Shown here: piece by piece, positions 22,782 through 32,090 of the stretch
Layout of the letters: each line of letters starts with the position of its first letter
How positions within the stretch are numbered: the first letter of the stretch is position 1
Assembly (NCBI GenBank): GCA_903901425.1
Contig: CAIURC010000106.1
Span: 1 to 41,564, forward strand
Direction: 5' to 3'
Source of the DNA: an uncultured Spartobacteria bacterium
GTDB lineage: Bacteria > Verrucomicrobiota > Verrucomicrobiia > Chthoniobacterales > Chthoniobacteraceae
DNA length: 41,564 nt
Notes under the pieces: generated by a model
What the model was told of the DNA's origin: nothing
Seen by the model: the letters and a program-made list of their open reading frames with translations, nothing else
Databases searched by the model: none
Made by a program: the position numbers and the translations under genes

Positions 22782-23707
22782 AATCCGCCCCCCTTCCCGG
22801 AACGCCGGAACAACCCCTGGGGCCGCAACAGCATCAGCACGATGATCAACAGCGAATACGCGATCATTCGGCAGTCGCTGAACCCGCGCAACAATTCGGG
22901 CAGAACCGTCAACAGCACCGCCGCAGCCACCACCCCCGCCGTGTTCCCCATCCCCCCAAGAATCACCATCACCACCACGTCAATGGAACGCATGAAGTTG
23001 AATCCTTCCGGATTGATCGCCCGCTTCATGTGGGCAAACAGCCCCCCAGCCACCCCCGCAAAAAACGCCCCCACCAAAAACGCCGTGACCTTGTACTTCA
23101 ACGGGTTGAGCCCCATCGCAGATGCCGCAATCTCGTCGTCGTTCACCGCCAGAAACCCGCGGCCATACGTCGAATGCACGAGCGCCAAAACCACGTACAC
23201 CGTCAGCGCCGCCACCCCCCAGGACCAGCCAAAGGTCGTCCATGGCGCGATTCCCGAAAGGCCCGTTGCGGCCCCGAAAAACGCCGAGTTCTGGAATACC
23301 ACCCGGATGATCTCCCCAAAACACAGCGTGACCACCGCCAGATAATCCCCCCGCAACCGGAGCGAAGGAACGCCCACAGCCAGACCCGCAAGGGCAGCTG
23401 CTCCGCCGCCGGCAACCAGCGCCCCTGCAAACAACAGCGGTTGAAACGCGGCGCCGACCTGTTCACCAAACACCAGGGTCATCTTTGCAGCCACATACGC
23501 CCCCACCGCCATAAACCCGCCGTGCCCCAGACTGAACTGGCCTGTGTAGCCGTTGATCAGGTTGAGGCTCACCGCGAGGATCACGTTGATCCCCACCTCC
23601 GAAGCCACTCCCAGATAGTACCGGTTCATCACACCGGACCCGGCTGAAACTGCGGCCGCCACCAGCAGCGCCAACACCAGCCACCGTCTTGCGCCCCCCA
23701 GCCTCAT
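22778..23707 (-). CDS. livM: Branched-chain amino-acid ABC transporter permease LivM
   Basis: A 309-residue inner-membrane permease with about nine hydrophobic helices. The family block INGYTGQFSLGHGGFMAVGAYVA and the later LPSLRLRGDYLAVVTLCFGEIIR are hallmarks of LivM. The segment GRGFLAVNDDEIAASAMGLN is the cytoplasmic coupling region that contacts an ATPase. Start and stop overlap livH and livG by four bases each (ATGA arrangement), implying tight translational coupling. Confidence 0.93.
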   Translation of the reverse strand: MRLGGARRWLVLALLVAAAVSAGSGVMNRYYLGVASEVGINVILAVSLNLINGYTGQFSLGHGGFMAVGAYVAAKMTLVFGEQVGAAFQPLLFAGALVAGGGAAALAGLAVGVPSLRLRGDYLAVVTLCFGEIIRVVFQNSAFFGAATGLSGIAPWTTFGWSWGVAALTVYVVLALVHSTYGRGFLAVNDDEIAASAMGLNPLKYKVTAFLVGAFFAGVAGGLFAHMKRAINPEGFNFMRSIDVVVMVILGGMGNTAGVVAAAVLLTVLPELLRGFSDCRMIAYSLLIIVLMLLRPQGLFRRSGKGGGL

Positions 23708-24603
23708 ACCTTCTCCACCTGCGCCCTTCCCAACAAACCCGAGGGACGCACCAGCAAAATCACCACCAGCATCCCAAACGAAATCGCATCCCGGTAGTTT
23801 GAAACACCCGGCAAACCACCGACGTACGTCTCCAGCATCCCCAGCAAAAGCCCCCCAAGCACTGCCCCAGCCAAGTCCCCAATGCCCCCCACCACCGCCG
23901 CAGAAAACGCGATCAACCCGGGCCGGATCCCCATGAGCGGATCAATCCCAGAAGCCCGGACCGAGTACAGAACACCAGCCACCGCCGCCAATGCCGAACC
24001 CAGCGCGAACGTGAATGAAATCACACGGTTATTGTTCACTCCCATCAACGCCGCCGCCTGCTGGTTGAATGAAACTGCGCGCATCGCCATCCCCATCCGC
24101 GTCCGCTGCACCAACCACCACAACCCCATCAGCAACCCGCAGGTCACCAGAGGAATCACCATGTCCACCCGCGACACCGTGGCTCCCAAGAAATGGATCT
24201 GTTCCGCCGGAAGCAGCTGCGGAAAGGGACGCGTCTTCGCCCCAAACACCGCAGGATGCTGGCACCCAAACTCCATGAGCAACGACACTCCAATTGCCGT
24301 GATCAGCACTGTCAACTTCGGCCGGTTCCTCAATGGACGGTACGCAAGGTACTCAATCCCGGCCCCAACCCCTGCACACGCCACAGCCGCGAGAAAAACC
24401 GTAGCCGCCAGCAGCCCGTACGAAGCCTCCCCGAACACCGGGGCCAGCGCAGGTGCCACAAAGTAACCCGCGTACGCCCCCAGCATCAGCAGGTCGGCAT
24501 GGGCGAAATTGATGAATCGCAAAACGCCGTACACCATCGTGTACCCCAAGGCGATCAGGGCGTAGATGGATCCGAGCGCGAGTCCGTTTACAAGTTGCTG
24601 CAA
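23704..24603 (-). CDS. livH: Branched-chain amino-acid ABC transporter permease LivH
   Basis: A 299-residue permease with about eight membrane helices. The opening LVNGLALGSIYALIALGYTMVYGVLRFINFAHADLLMLGAY is nearly the textbook LivH N-terminus. GMAMRAVSFNQQAAALMGVNNNRVISFTFALG is the coupling loop. It forms the membrane channel with LivM. It begins 13 bases after the binding-protein stop and overlaps livM by four bases. Confidence 0.94.
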   Translation of the reverse strand: MQQLVNGLALGSIYALIALGYTMVYGVLRFINFAHADLLMLGAYAGYFVAPALAPVFGEASYGLLAATVFLAAVACAGVGAGIEYLAYRPLRNRPKLTVLITAIGVSLLMEFGCQHPAVFGAKTRPFPQLLPAEQIHFLGATVSRVDMVIPLVTCGLLMGLWWLVQRTRMGMAMRAVSFNQQAAALMGVNNNRVISFTFALGSALAAVAGVLYSVRASGIDPLMGIRPGLIAFSAAVVGGIGDLAGAVLGGLLLGMLETYVGGLPGVSNYRDAISFGMLVVILLVRPSGLLGRAQVEKV

Positions 24604-24616
24604 GAAGAACCTCCGT

Positions 24617-25768
24617 TCAGGGCGCCTTGCTCTGCGGTTTTACCGTGTCCACGTACTGGAACTTCCCCCCCTTGATCTGCATGACCACCGCCGACTTCGT
24701 CGCGTCCCGGTCTCCGTTGATCGTTGTCCGGCCCGTTGCCCCCTCAAAATCCTTGATCTGCGCCAGTTTTTCGCGAACCGCACTCCCCTCGGTGGTTCCC
24801 GCCTGCCGGATCGCCTCCACCAGAACCAGCGCGGAATCAAATCCCAGCGCCGCCATCGTGTCCGGCGTCTTGCCGCTGTAACGCTTCTTGTAGTCCTCCA
24901 CAAACTTGGCCCCCTTGGGCGAACCCGCTTCCGGCGTGTAATGCGTGGAGAAGTAATGCCCTTCCATCGCCTCCTTGCCAATCTTCACCAACTCCTCCGA
25001 CTCCCAGCCATCCCCCCCCAGAAACGGCACTTCCAGACCCACTTCCTTCGCCTGCCGGCAGATCAACGCCGTGTCCGTGTAGTAGCCCGGGAGGAAAACG
25101 GCTTCCGGATTCGACCCCTTGATCGTCGTCAACTGCGCCTTGAAATCCTTGTCCCCGCCGTTGAAATCCAACCGCGCGCACACCTCGCCTCCAGACTCCG
25201 CAAAGCTCTGCTCGAAAAACTTTGCAAGCCCTTTTGAGTAGTCGCTCTTCACGTCCGTCAAAACGGCCACCCGCCGCAGCTTCAGCTTCTGCGTCGCAAA
25301 ATTCGCCATCACCGTCCCCTGAAACGGGTCGATGAAACACACCCGGAAAATGTAGTTCCCAATCCGGGTCACCTTCGGGTTGGTCGACGCCGGCGAGATC
25401 ATCGGCACCCGGTTTTCCTGGCAGATCGGTGCGCCCTCCAGGGACCGGCTCGAGGCCACCTCCCCGAGAATCGCCACCGCCCCATCCCGCGAAATCATCT
25501 TTGAAACCACCGTCGCCGACTCCCCTGCCTTGCTCTGGTTGTCCTCGGTCACCAGCTTGATTGGACGCCCCAAAACCCCGCCCTCCGCGTTGATCTGCTC
25601 CACCGCCAACTGGGTGCCCTCATGGGACGACATCCCAAAGGTCGCCTCCTTGCCCGTCAACGACGCAAACTCCCCCACCACAATCGCTCCATCCGCTCCA
25701 CCCGGCTTCTGACAGCCCGCAAACAGGCAGAACGCAGCCACTGTACCCAGTAAAATCGATCGGTTCAT
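24617..25768 (-). CDS. Branched-chain amino-acid-type substrate-binding lipoprotein (LivK-like)
   Basis: A 383-residue periplasmic-binding protein of the Leu/Ile/Val type. The N-terminus is a lipoprotein signal with lipobox LFAGC (C19), so it should be membrane-tethered. The mature part starts with the family pattern IVVGEFASLTGKEATFGMSSHEGTQLAVEQINAEGG split across two lobes, with ASSRSLEGAPICQENRVPMISPAST and YYTDTALICRQAKEVG later. It delivers ligand to LivHM. The exact ligand (branched-chain amino acids, other amino acids or urea) cannot be read from sequence. First gene of the liv operon. Confidence 0.9.
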   Translation of the reverse strand: MNRSILLGTVAAFCLFAGCQKPGGADGAIVVGEFASLTGKEATFGMSSHEGTQLAVEQINAEGGVLGRPIKLVTEDNQSKAGESATVVSKMISRDGAVAILGEVASSRSLEGAPICQENRVPMISPASTNPKVTRIGNYIFRVCFIDPFQGTVMANFATQKLKLRRVAVLTDVKSDYSKGLAKFFEQSFAESGGEVCARLDFNGGDKDFKAQLTTIKGSNPEAVFLPGYYTDTALICRQAKEVGLEVPFLGGDGWESEELVKIGKEAMEGHYFSTHYTPEAGSPKGAKFVEDYKKRYSGKTPDTMAALGFDSALVLVEAIRQAGTTEGSAVREKLAQIKDFEGATGRTTINGDRDATKSAVVMQIKGGKFQYVDTVKPQSKAP

Positions 25769-25777
25769 GGGACACGG

Positions 25778-25806
25778 ACCCTATTCCCTGCCTTCCAACC
25801 TTTCAA
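25778..25806 (-). promoter_or_regulatory. Candidate promoter of the liv operon
   Basis: On the minus strand TTGAAA (25801-25806) and TAGGGT (25778-25783) are separated by exactly 17 bases. They lie just upstream of the binding-protein start at 25768, which would give a very short leader. Both hexamers are partial matches to consensus, so this is a candidate only. Confidence 0.4.
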
Positions 25807-25905
25807 CTGCCAATCCACCCCACACCCCCGTCATTTCCACTCATGTTTTGACTAGAAACCCGAACCCCGGCCGCTACTCTCCTGTCCCCACCCCCAAAAC
25901 CTGCA

Positions 25906-26622
25906 ATGTCCATCCCCCCACGCTCCCTCTGGCTCCATCTCGTCCCCCTTCTGGCCGCCCCCCTGCTCCATGCCCAGTCCAGTCCGGAGGACGGTCCCCC
26001 GTGGAAAATCCTCTTCGACGGCAAATCCGTCACCGGCCTCAAAGGAGTCCAGAAATCCGATTTCCTCAGGAGCGGTTGGAAAATCGCCGACGGCGCGCTC
26101 AACCTCACCAAAACCATCAAGGAAACCGGCCGCGTCACCGGCGGCGACCTCGCCACCGCCGATTCATTCACGGACTTTGAGTTCGCGTTCGAATGGAAAA
26201 ACTCCGTTTCCGGCAATTCCGGTGTTCTGTACTTCAACCGGTCTGGACTCGGCCAAAAACCCGCCGGCAACGAGTTCCAGATCATCGACGATGTCCGAAA
26301 CCCAGACGGGTTGAAGGGTGGCCCCATCCGAAGGACCGGCTCTCTCTATGGCGTGCTCCCCCCGGCAGAGGCTCCGCGTCTCAACGACGGCGACTGGAAC
26401 GAAGGCCGCATCGTGGTGCGGGCCAACCAAGTCCAGCACTGGATCAATGGCACCAAAGTCCTGGAGTACACCCTAGGCCCAGAACTGGCCAAAACCGCGG
26501 CGGCTTCCGGGATCAAGCCGCCTTTCGGATTTGGCACAAAAAACAAATCCCCCGTTTTCCTTCTCGACCAAGGCGACGAGGTTTCGTTCCGCAACCTTAA
26601 GATCCGCCCACTCGTCCCGTAA
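25906..26622 (+). CDS. Exported DUF1080 (3-keto-disaccharide hydrolase-type) protein, copy 1
   Basis: A 238-residue exported protein. The signal peptide covers about residues 1-24 (LVPLLAAPLLHAQ). The mature domain opens with WKILFDGKSVTGLKG and contains FTDFEFAFEWKNSVSGNSGVLYFN, GNEFQIIDDVRNPDG, TGSLYGVLPP and the closing FRNLKIRPL. These are the sequence blocks of the concanavalin-like DUF1080 fold; some members hydrolyse 3-keto-glycosides. Substrate is unknown here. A second DUF1080 gene follows 49 bases downstream on the same strand. Confidence 0.88.
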   Translation: MSIPPRSLWLHLVPLLAAPLLHAQSSPEDGPPWKILFDGKSVTGLKGVQKSDFLRSGWKIADGALNLTKTIKETGRVTGGDLATADSFTDFEFAFEWKNSVSGNSGVLYFNRSGLGQKPAGNEFQIIDDVRNPDGLKGGPIRRTGSLYGVLPPAEAPRLNDGDWNEGRIVVRANQVQHWINGTKVLEYTLGPELAKTAAASGIKPPFGFGTKNKSPVFLLDQGDEVSFRNLKIRPLVP

Positions 26623-26671
26623 ATCTGCATCCTTCTTTTTCCCTGAAATCCCGTTTCCACCCATCATCCCC

Positions 26672-27382
26672 ATGAAAACCTGCGCCACGTCCCTTCTGCT
26701 GTCCGCTCTCTGCTCAACCGCATTTCTCCATGCCGCGGACCCCAACACCCTTTCTCCGGAGGAAAAACAGACTGGATGGCGCCTGCTTTTTGACGGCAAA
26801 TCCACCTCCGGTTGGCAGGCCCTCGGCGGAAAACCCTTCCCCGAAACCGGCTGGAGCGTCCAGGACGGCTCGATTGTCCTCGCAAAAGGCAGCAAAGTGC
26901 CGGACATCGTCACCGCTGAGCAATTCCTCAACTTCGAGTTTTCCTGGGACTGGAAAATCGCCCATGCCGGGAACAGCGGCGTCAAATACAACCTCCCAGA
27001 CCCCGCCAAAAATCTGGGCTTCGAGTACCAGATGCTCGATGACACCAACCACCCCGATGGCGTGAAGAACGGCACCCTGCACCAGACGGCCTCGCTCTAC
27101 GACCTCCTTCAGCCGGCACCCGAACGGAAAGTAAACCCGGTTGGGGAATGGAACTCGAGCCGGATCGTTGTCAATGGATCCCACGCTGAACACTGGCTCA
27201 ATGGCACGCGCACCGTTTCGTTTGAAATCGGCAGCCCGGAAATGCAGAAGGCCGTGGCCGGAAGCAAATACCGCTCCGTGCCCAAATTCGGGGAGAAAAT
27301 CGCCTCCCCGCTCCTGCTCCAGAACCACGGAGACGCGGTGGAATTCCGGAACCTGAAGATCCGCCCGATTTCGAACCCCTGA
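26672..27382 (+). CDS. Exported DUF1080 (3-keto-disaccharide hydrolase-type) protein, copy 2
   Basis: A 236-residue paralogue of the preceding gene. The signal peptide MKTCATSLLLSALCSTAFLHA is followed by WRLLFDGKSTSGWQALGG, NFEFSWDWKIAHAGNSGVKYN, GFEYQMLDDTNHPDG and the ending FRNLKIRPI. The ATG at 26672 was chosen because it gives a clean signal peptide; the open frame extends into the upstream gene. The two copies have diverged well beyond a recent duplication, so they may act on different sugars. The large cytochrome gene follows 23 bases downstream. Confidence 0.88.
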   Translation: MKTCATSLLLSALCSTAFLHAADPNTLSPEEKQTGWRLLFDGKSTSGWQALGGKPFPETGWSVQDGSIVLAKGSKVPDIVTAEQFLNFEFSWDWKIAHAGNSGVKYNLPDPAKNLGFEYQMLDDTNHPDGVKNGTLHQTASLYDLLQPAPERKVNPVGEWNSSRIVVNGSHAEHWLNGTRTVSFEIGSPEMQKAVAGSKYRSVPKFGEKIASPLLLQNHGDAVEFRNLKIRPISNP

Positions 27383-27405
27383 ACCGAATCCCCCCCTCTC
27401 ATTTC

Positions 27406-30400
27406 ATGCGCAACACCGTCTACGCACTTCCCGGACTTTTCCTCATTGCAGGCTCGCTTTCCGCCGCTGAAATCGGCGCCGTCTCTGGTGGAACCACCGG
27501 ACTCAAAGGCCCGGAACGCCTGGCCCAGCCTCAGGTGGCTCCAGCCTCCGAGGACGCGGAAAAGTCGCTGCTCAAGGCCAAGCCCCCCGAGGGGTTTAGC
27601 CTCAGCCTCTGGGCGGCTGAACCGCTTTTGGGAAATCCGGTGGCGCTTTCGGTGGATGAAAAGGGACGCGTTTTTGCCGCTGAAACCTACCGGTACCGCA
27701 GCAGCGCCCTCGATATCCGGCACTACATGTTCATGCTCGAGGACGACCTCGCCTGCAGAACCACCGAGGACCGCATCGCCGCGATCAAAAAGAATTTCCC
27801 CAAGGACTGGGAAAAACTCGGCACCGAAACCGAGGTCGTCCGACTGATCGAAGACCGGGACGGCGACGGCAAGGCCGATGCCAGCTCCCCGTACGCCGAG
27901 CAACTCAACTCCCTGCTGGACGGGATCAACTCCGGGGTTCTGGCCCGGGGCAACAAGGTGTGGTGCACCAACATCCCCAACCTCTGGCTGTTTGAGGGCA
28001 CCACGGAAAAAGGCGTGGCCCAAAAACGCACCCCGATCAGTCAGGGCTACGGCGTCCGCTTTAGTTACACCGGCCATGACATGCACGGCCTGATCCTGGG
28101 CCCCGACGGCCTCCTCTACTTCACGTTCGGCGACCGTGGCGCGCATGTGCAGACCCGGGAAGGCCGCACCCTCGCCTATCCCGATGAAGGCGCTGTGTTC
28201 CGATGCGAACCCGATGGTTCCCACCTCGAACCTGTCGCGCGCGGCCTCCGCAACCCGCAGGAACTTGCCTTCGACGACCATGGCAACCTCTTTACTGGCG
28301 ACAACGACTCCGACCAGGGCGACCGGGAACGCTGGGTCTACATCGTCGAAGGCGCCGACAGCGGCTGGCGCGTCGGCTGGCAGCACCATCCCCTCGGCAA
28401 ACTCCGCAACCCGTGGCTCTCTCTGAAAATGTGGGAACCCCGCGCAGAGGGCACGCCCTTCTACCTCAACACGCCCATCCTCAACATCCCCGACGGCCCC
28501 TCTGGCGTAGCCTATTACCCAGGCACCGGTCTCCCAGAACAGTACGCCGGCCACTTCTTCATCTGTGGGTTCAAGGGTTCCAGCGCCCGCAGTTCCATCT
28601 CCTCCCTCAAAGTCGCTGAACAGGGCGCCGGATTCTCTGTGGCAAATCCGCCTGCCGATTTCGTCAGCTCCATCCAGGCCACCGACCTCGCGTTCGGGCC
28701 GGATTCTAAAATCTACATCTCCGAATGGGGCGAGGGCTGGGAAGGTTCCGGGCGCGGCCGCATCATGGCGCTCTCCCATGCCGCGGTCCGCCAGTCCCAG
28801 TCCGCCCAAATCGCCGAGGTCCAAAAACTCCTGGCAGCTGGCTTTGACTCCAAGCCCGATTCTGAACTCGGCGCTCTTCTCTCCCATCCCGACCAGCGCA
28901 TACGGCTCGAGGCCCAGTGGACACTCGCAGCACGTTCTGGCGGCACGAAAACCCTCGATGCGATTGCACGCGCCAACGCCCCCACCCTGGCCAGAATCCA
29001 CGCCCTCTGGGGGCTCGGCCATGCCGCGCGCCTCGGAGTCCGACAGAAAAATGCGGCCCCGCTTCCCACGCTGCAAACCGCACTCGATCTGATCAAGGAC
29101 GCCGATCCCGAGGTCCGCGCCCAGGCCGCGCGCGTCCTTGGCGACAACCGGGTCGCGGAAGCCTTTGCCCCGCTCCAAGCCGCCCTCGCCGACCCGCAGC
29201 CCCGCGTCCAGTTCTTTGCCGCACAAGGCCTCGGCCGCATCGGCAACCCGCTCGCTTCCAAGCCCCTCGTCGAACTCCTCAGAAAAAACGCAGACGCCGA
29301 TCCCTTCCTCCGGATGGCCGCCAGCCAAGCCCTGGCCGTCCTGAAAGATTCCGGGACGCTCCAAAGCGCCTCCACCGATTCCGCACCGGCTGTCCGCTTG
29401 GGCGCACTGCTCGCATGGCGCTCCCTCAAAGATCCGCGTCTGGCCAGTTTCCTGAAAGATCCCCAGCCGCTCCTGGTTCGCGAAGCGGCCCTCGCCATCC
29501 ATGACGAATCGGTGGACGCCCTTCCCGCACTCGCAGCTCTGGATCTTTCCGGCGACGAACAGATTGCGCTCCGGATTCTCAACGCCAACTACCGGCTCGG
29601 CTCGGAAAGCGGCGCACAAAAACTGGCTGATTTCGCTGCAAATCCGGCGACTGGCGAATCTCTCCGCGTTGAGGCCCTTGCGCTGCTCAAGCAATGGGAA
29701 AAACCCGCCGCACGGGACCGCCTCACCGGCAACTTCAATCCGATCCCAGCCCGCTCCGCCGCCCCGGCTGTCGCTGCGCTTGAAGCCCGGTTTTCGGCCC
29801 TTCTGTCCGACCCCAGTCCTGCCGTGGTTTCGGCCACCGTGGATGCTCTGGCCACCCTCGCGGTCGGAAAAGCGGAGCCCGAAATCCAGGCCCTGGCTCT
29901 GAAATCCGGGGCGTCAGGCGCCCTCAGGGCGCGCGCACTTGAAGCCCTCGCCACACTCAAAAGCCCGGCCCTGAAACAGGCCATCAAATCCTGCATCGCG
30001 GACTCCGACCCTGCGCTCCGCGTCGCCGCAATGGGCCTTCTTGGACAACTCGATCCGGATGAGGCCGCGGAACAACTCGCTGCCGTGTTCGACAAGGCTG
30101 CGGTTGCTGAAAAGAAAACCATCCTCGCGTCCATAGGCGACCTGAAAACCCCAAAAACGGCGGCACATCTCACACGCTGGGTGGCTCAACTTGCCGAGGG
30201 CAAAATCCCCGGTCCCGCCCAGCTTGAACTGGTGCAGGCCGCGGAAAAACAGGACTCCGGAGTCGTGCGCTCCGCGCTTGCCGCCTACAAAGCCTCTCTG
30301 CCCGCTTCTGATCCTCTGGCTCCTTTCCAGATCCTGCTGGAAGGCGGCGACCGTAAAGCCGGCGAAAAACTCTTCAAAGAACACGCCGTGGCAGCCTGCA

Positions 30401-30777
30401 TGCGCTGCCACAAAGTCGCCGGCGTCGGCGGCGAGGCCGGCCCAGAACTCACCGGCATCGGCTCCCATAAAGACCGGCGTTACCTCCTCGAATCGATCCT
30501 GCTCCCAAATGCCCAGATCGCCGAGGGGTTCAAAACCGTCCTGCTCACCCTCAACAACGGTGAAATGGTTGCCGGCCTCCTCAAAAAGGAGTCCCCGTCC
30601 GAACTCGTCATCCAGGCCCCGGTCCCCGGCGCCCCGGTCACACCAGTCCGCCGCGCCGATGTTAAATCCGTCGACAACGCGCCCTCCGGCATGCCACCCA
30701 ACTTCGCGGATCTCCTCTCCAAATCCGAGTTGCGCGACATCCTCGAATACGTGGCGGCCCTCCGGGAAAAGAAATAG
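27406..30777 (+). CDS. PVC-type heme-binding CxxCH protein with dehydrogenase-like and HEAT domains
   Basis: A 1123-residue exported protein. The signal peptide is about residues 1-20. Residues about 60-440 form the beta-propeller-like 'membrane-bound dehydrogenase' domain of Pirellula/Verrucomicrobium proteins (PPEGFSLSLWAAEPL, DRDGDGKAD, HDMHGLILGPDGLLYFTFGDRG, NPQELAFDDHGNLFTGDNDSDQGD). Residues about 470-960 are alanine-rich HEAT-like helical repeats. The C-terminus is a cytochrome c domain with C998-M-R-C-H1002 followed by GPELTGIGSHKDRRYLLESIL. Such proteins probably oxidise sugars or alcohols outside the cytoplasm and pass electrons to heme, but the substrate is not established. The preceding DUF1080 genes suggest sugar metabolism. 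Confidence 0.9.
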   Translation: MRNTVYALPGLFLIAGSLSAAEIGAVSGGTTGLKGPERLAQPQVAPASEDAEKSLLKAKPPEGFSLSLWAAEPLLGNPVALSVDEKGRVFAAETYRYRSSALDIRHYMFMLEDDLACRTTEDRIAAIKKNFPKDWEKLGTETEVVRLIEDRDGDGKADASSPYAEQLNSLLDGINSGVLARGNKVWCTNIPNLWLFEGTTEKGVAQKRTPISQGYGVRFSYTGHDMHGLILGPDGLLYFTFGDRGAHVQTREGRTLAYPDEGAVFRCEPDGSHLEPVARGLRNPQELAFDDHGNLFTGDNDSDQGDRERWVYIVEGADSGWRVGWQHHPLGKLRNPWLSLKMWEPRAEGTPFYLNTPILNIPDGPSGVAYYPGTGLPEQYAGHFFICGFKGSSARSSISSLKVAEQGAGFSVANPPADFVSSIQATDLAFGPDSKIYISEWGEGWEGSGRGRIMALSHAAVRQSQSAQIAEVQKLLAAGFDSKPDSELGALLSHPDQRIRLEAQWTLAARSGGTKTLDAIARANAPTLARIHALWGLGHAARLGVRQKNAAPLPTLQTALDLIKDADPEVRAQAARVLGDNRVAEAFAPLQAALADPQPRVQFFAAQGLGRIGNPLASKPLVELLRKNADADPFLRMAASQALAVLKDSGTLQSASTDSAPAVRLGALLAWRSLKDPRLASFLKDPQPLLVREAALAIHDESVDALPALAALDLSGDEQIALRILNANYRLGSESGAQKLADFAANPATGESLRVEALALLKQWEKPAARDRLTGNFNPIPARSAAPAVAALEARFSALLSDPSPAVVSATVDALATLAVGKAEPEIQALALKSGASGALRARALEALATLKSPALKQAIKSCIADSDPALRVAAMGLLGQLDPDEAAEQLAAVFDKAAVAEKKTILASIGDLKTPKTAAHLTRWVAQLAEGKIPGPAQLELVQAAEKQDSGVVRSALAAYKASLPASDPLAPFQILLEGGDRKAGEKLFKEHAVAACMRCHKVAGVGGEAGPELTGIGSHKDRRYLLESILLPNAQIAEGFKTVLLTLNNGEMVAGLLKKESPSELVIQAPVPGAPVTPVRRADVKSVDNAPSGMPPNFADLLSKSELRDILEYVAALREKK

Positions 30778-30783
30778 CGCGTG

Positions 30784-31746
30784 ATGCCGCGGCGTCCGGT
30801 GTTTGCAGCATTCCTGGCAGCGCTGGCTGCGGCGACCTGCCATGCCTCGGCGGAGCCCGCCCCATCAAACCGCGCGCTTGTTGCTGCCTCTTCCGGCCAC
30901 GGCTGTTTCCGGTCCACCGACGGCGGTCTGCACTGGCGTGCTGTCCCGCCTCCCACCGGACTCAGCCGCTGGCCCCGGATCATCAGCCTCGTCAGGAACG
31001 GCGCGCGCCTCGCCGCCGTCACCCCAGAGGGATTCTTCGAATCCCGCGATGGCGCCTCCTGGAGCCCAAGTCCGCATGGGCCCATGCCCGTCCTCGCACT
31101 CTGTTTCCAGCCCGCGCTGAATCCTGATTCAGCGCCCTTTCTGTGGGTGTCCCCGGACGGCATCCGCCTGGAACGCGTCCCGGGCACCAGTGCCGCACCA
31201 GTTCCCCTGCCGTTTCCCGGCGCGCCGTCCCTCGCCATTTTCGGGGAAGGAGAAGCCGGTCCCCGGTTCCTTCTGGTGGCCGCAGAAGACGCATGGCGCG
31301 CCTGCACCGAGGACGGACGCTCGTTTCTGTCCCATGAACGCCTCCAAGGCCCGGTCGCCGGCGCAGTCTACGGAGCCGGCCGTTTTGTGGTCGCCGGGAC
31401 CGGCGGCTGGATCGACTCCTCCCACGACGCGCAGCTCTGGATCCACGCACCGCCACTCCCGGGACCCGTCCAGTCCCTCCTGTGGTCCGGCCAGCGGTTT
31501 GTCCTGTCCTCGGATCCCCGCACATGGACCTCCCCTGACGGAATTGAATGGGCTCCACTTGTCCCCCCGGTCCCAGCCCCTCTCAAGTTCGTGCGCGAAA
31601 ACGATTCGGAAAACCTCTGGATCGCAGGACGCGTTTCCCAGACGTGGAGGTCCGCCGACGGACTCCGCTGGACGCCTTCTAGTGAACCGCTCCCGGTTGA
31701 GGTCGAATGGGTGCTCGATACCCACCCCGACGCCCCGGCCCCCTGA
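30784..31746 (+). CDS. Exported BNR/photosystem-II-stability-like repeat protein
   Basis: A 320-residue protein with a signal sequence (PVFAAFLAALAAATCHASA). At least four spaced motifs of the S-x-D-G-x-x-W type are visible: STDGGLHWRAV, ESRDGASWSPS, TSPDGIEWAPL and RSADGLRWTPS. This is the Asp-box/BNR pattern found in beta-propellers of sialidase-like and photosystem-stability-like proteins. Catalytic residues of a glycosidase cannot be recognised. A GTG directly before the ATG (30781) is an equally possible start. It begins four to seven bases after the cytochrome stop, so it is probably co-expressed with it. Confidence 0.7.
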   Translation: MPRRPVFAAFLAALAAATCHASAEPAPSNRALVAASSGHGCFRSTDGGLHWRAVPPPTGLSRWPRIISLVRNGARLAAVTPEGFFESRDGASWSPSPHGPMPVLALCFQPALNPDSAPFLWVSPDGIRLERVPGTSAAPVPLPFPGAPSLAIFGEGEAGPRFLLVAAEDAWRACTEDGRSFLSHERLQGPVAGAVYGAGRFVVAGTGGWIDSSHDAQLWIHAPPLPGPVQSLLWSGQRFVLSSDPRTWTSPDGIEWAPLVPPVPAPLKFVRENDSENLWIAGRVSQTWRSADGLRWTPSSEPLPVEVEWVLDTHPDAPAP

Positions 31747-31749
31747 GCC

Positions 31750-31779
31750 GCAGGCGCTTTGAAAAAAACCGGCTCCGGC
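31750..31779 (-). terminator. Possible terminator between the BNR-like gene and sbtB
   Basis: The 33-base gap between two convergent genes contains, on the minus strand, GCCGGAGCCGG followed by seven T residues, just after the sbtB stop. The stem is short and can be drawn in more than one register, so this is a weak call. Confidence 0.3.
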
Positions 31780-32082
31780 TCAGAACTTGTCCGGCCGCAG
31801 CACGCTCACCTCGCCCACGTAGGCCACCATGGCGTAGTCCCGGAAAAAATCTGCGTGCAACCTTTGAAGGATGACCTCCGCCACGGCGGGCTTCGCAATG
31901 ACCTGAATCTGCAGGTTGCCGCTCTCCACCAGGTCGGCACTGCGCGTCCCTTGGGAACCGCCCCCGCGCACGTCAAACGCCGTGTGCCCGTGCGCGCCAC
32001 ACTCGCCCAGCACCTCGACGATCCGCTCTTCAAGCACCGATTCGCAGACAATCGTCACCAGTTTCATGGAATGCAGGTTCAT
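31780..32082 (-). CDS. PII-like regulator of the bicarbonate transporter (SbtB-like)
   Basis: A 100-residue protein with a ferredoxin-like PII fold: MKLVTIVCESVLEERIVEVLGECGAHGHTAFDVRGGGSQGTR contains the first beta-alpha-beta unit and the T-loop (about residues 36-55). QIQVIAKPAVAEVILQRLHADFF and MVAYVGEVSVLRPDKF follow. It lies eight bases downstream of an SbtA-type transporter gene, the conserved partnership in cyanobacteria, where SbtB binds adenine nucleotides and gates SbtA. An internal ATG (32067) would give the more typical MKLVTIV start. The cysteine pair of some SbtB C-termini is absent. Confidence 0.8.
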   Translation of the reverse strand: MNLHSMKLVTIVCESVLEERIVEVLGECGAHGHTAFDVRGGGSQGTRSADLVESGNLQIQVIAKPAVAEVILQRLHADFFRDYAMVAYVGEVSVLRPDKF

Positions 32083-32090
32083 GGCGGGAC

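Noticed and set aside
27109-29694. An 861-codon open frame on the minus strand opposite the large cytochrome gene
   Set aside because: It is the antisense shadow of a GC-rich gene with obvious domains. The translation has no recognisable family and no sensible start context.
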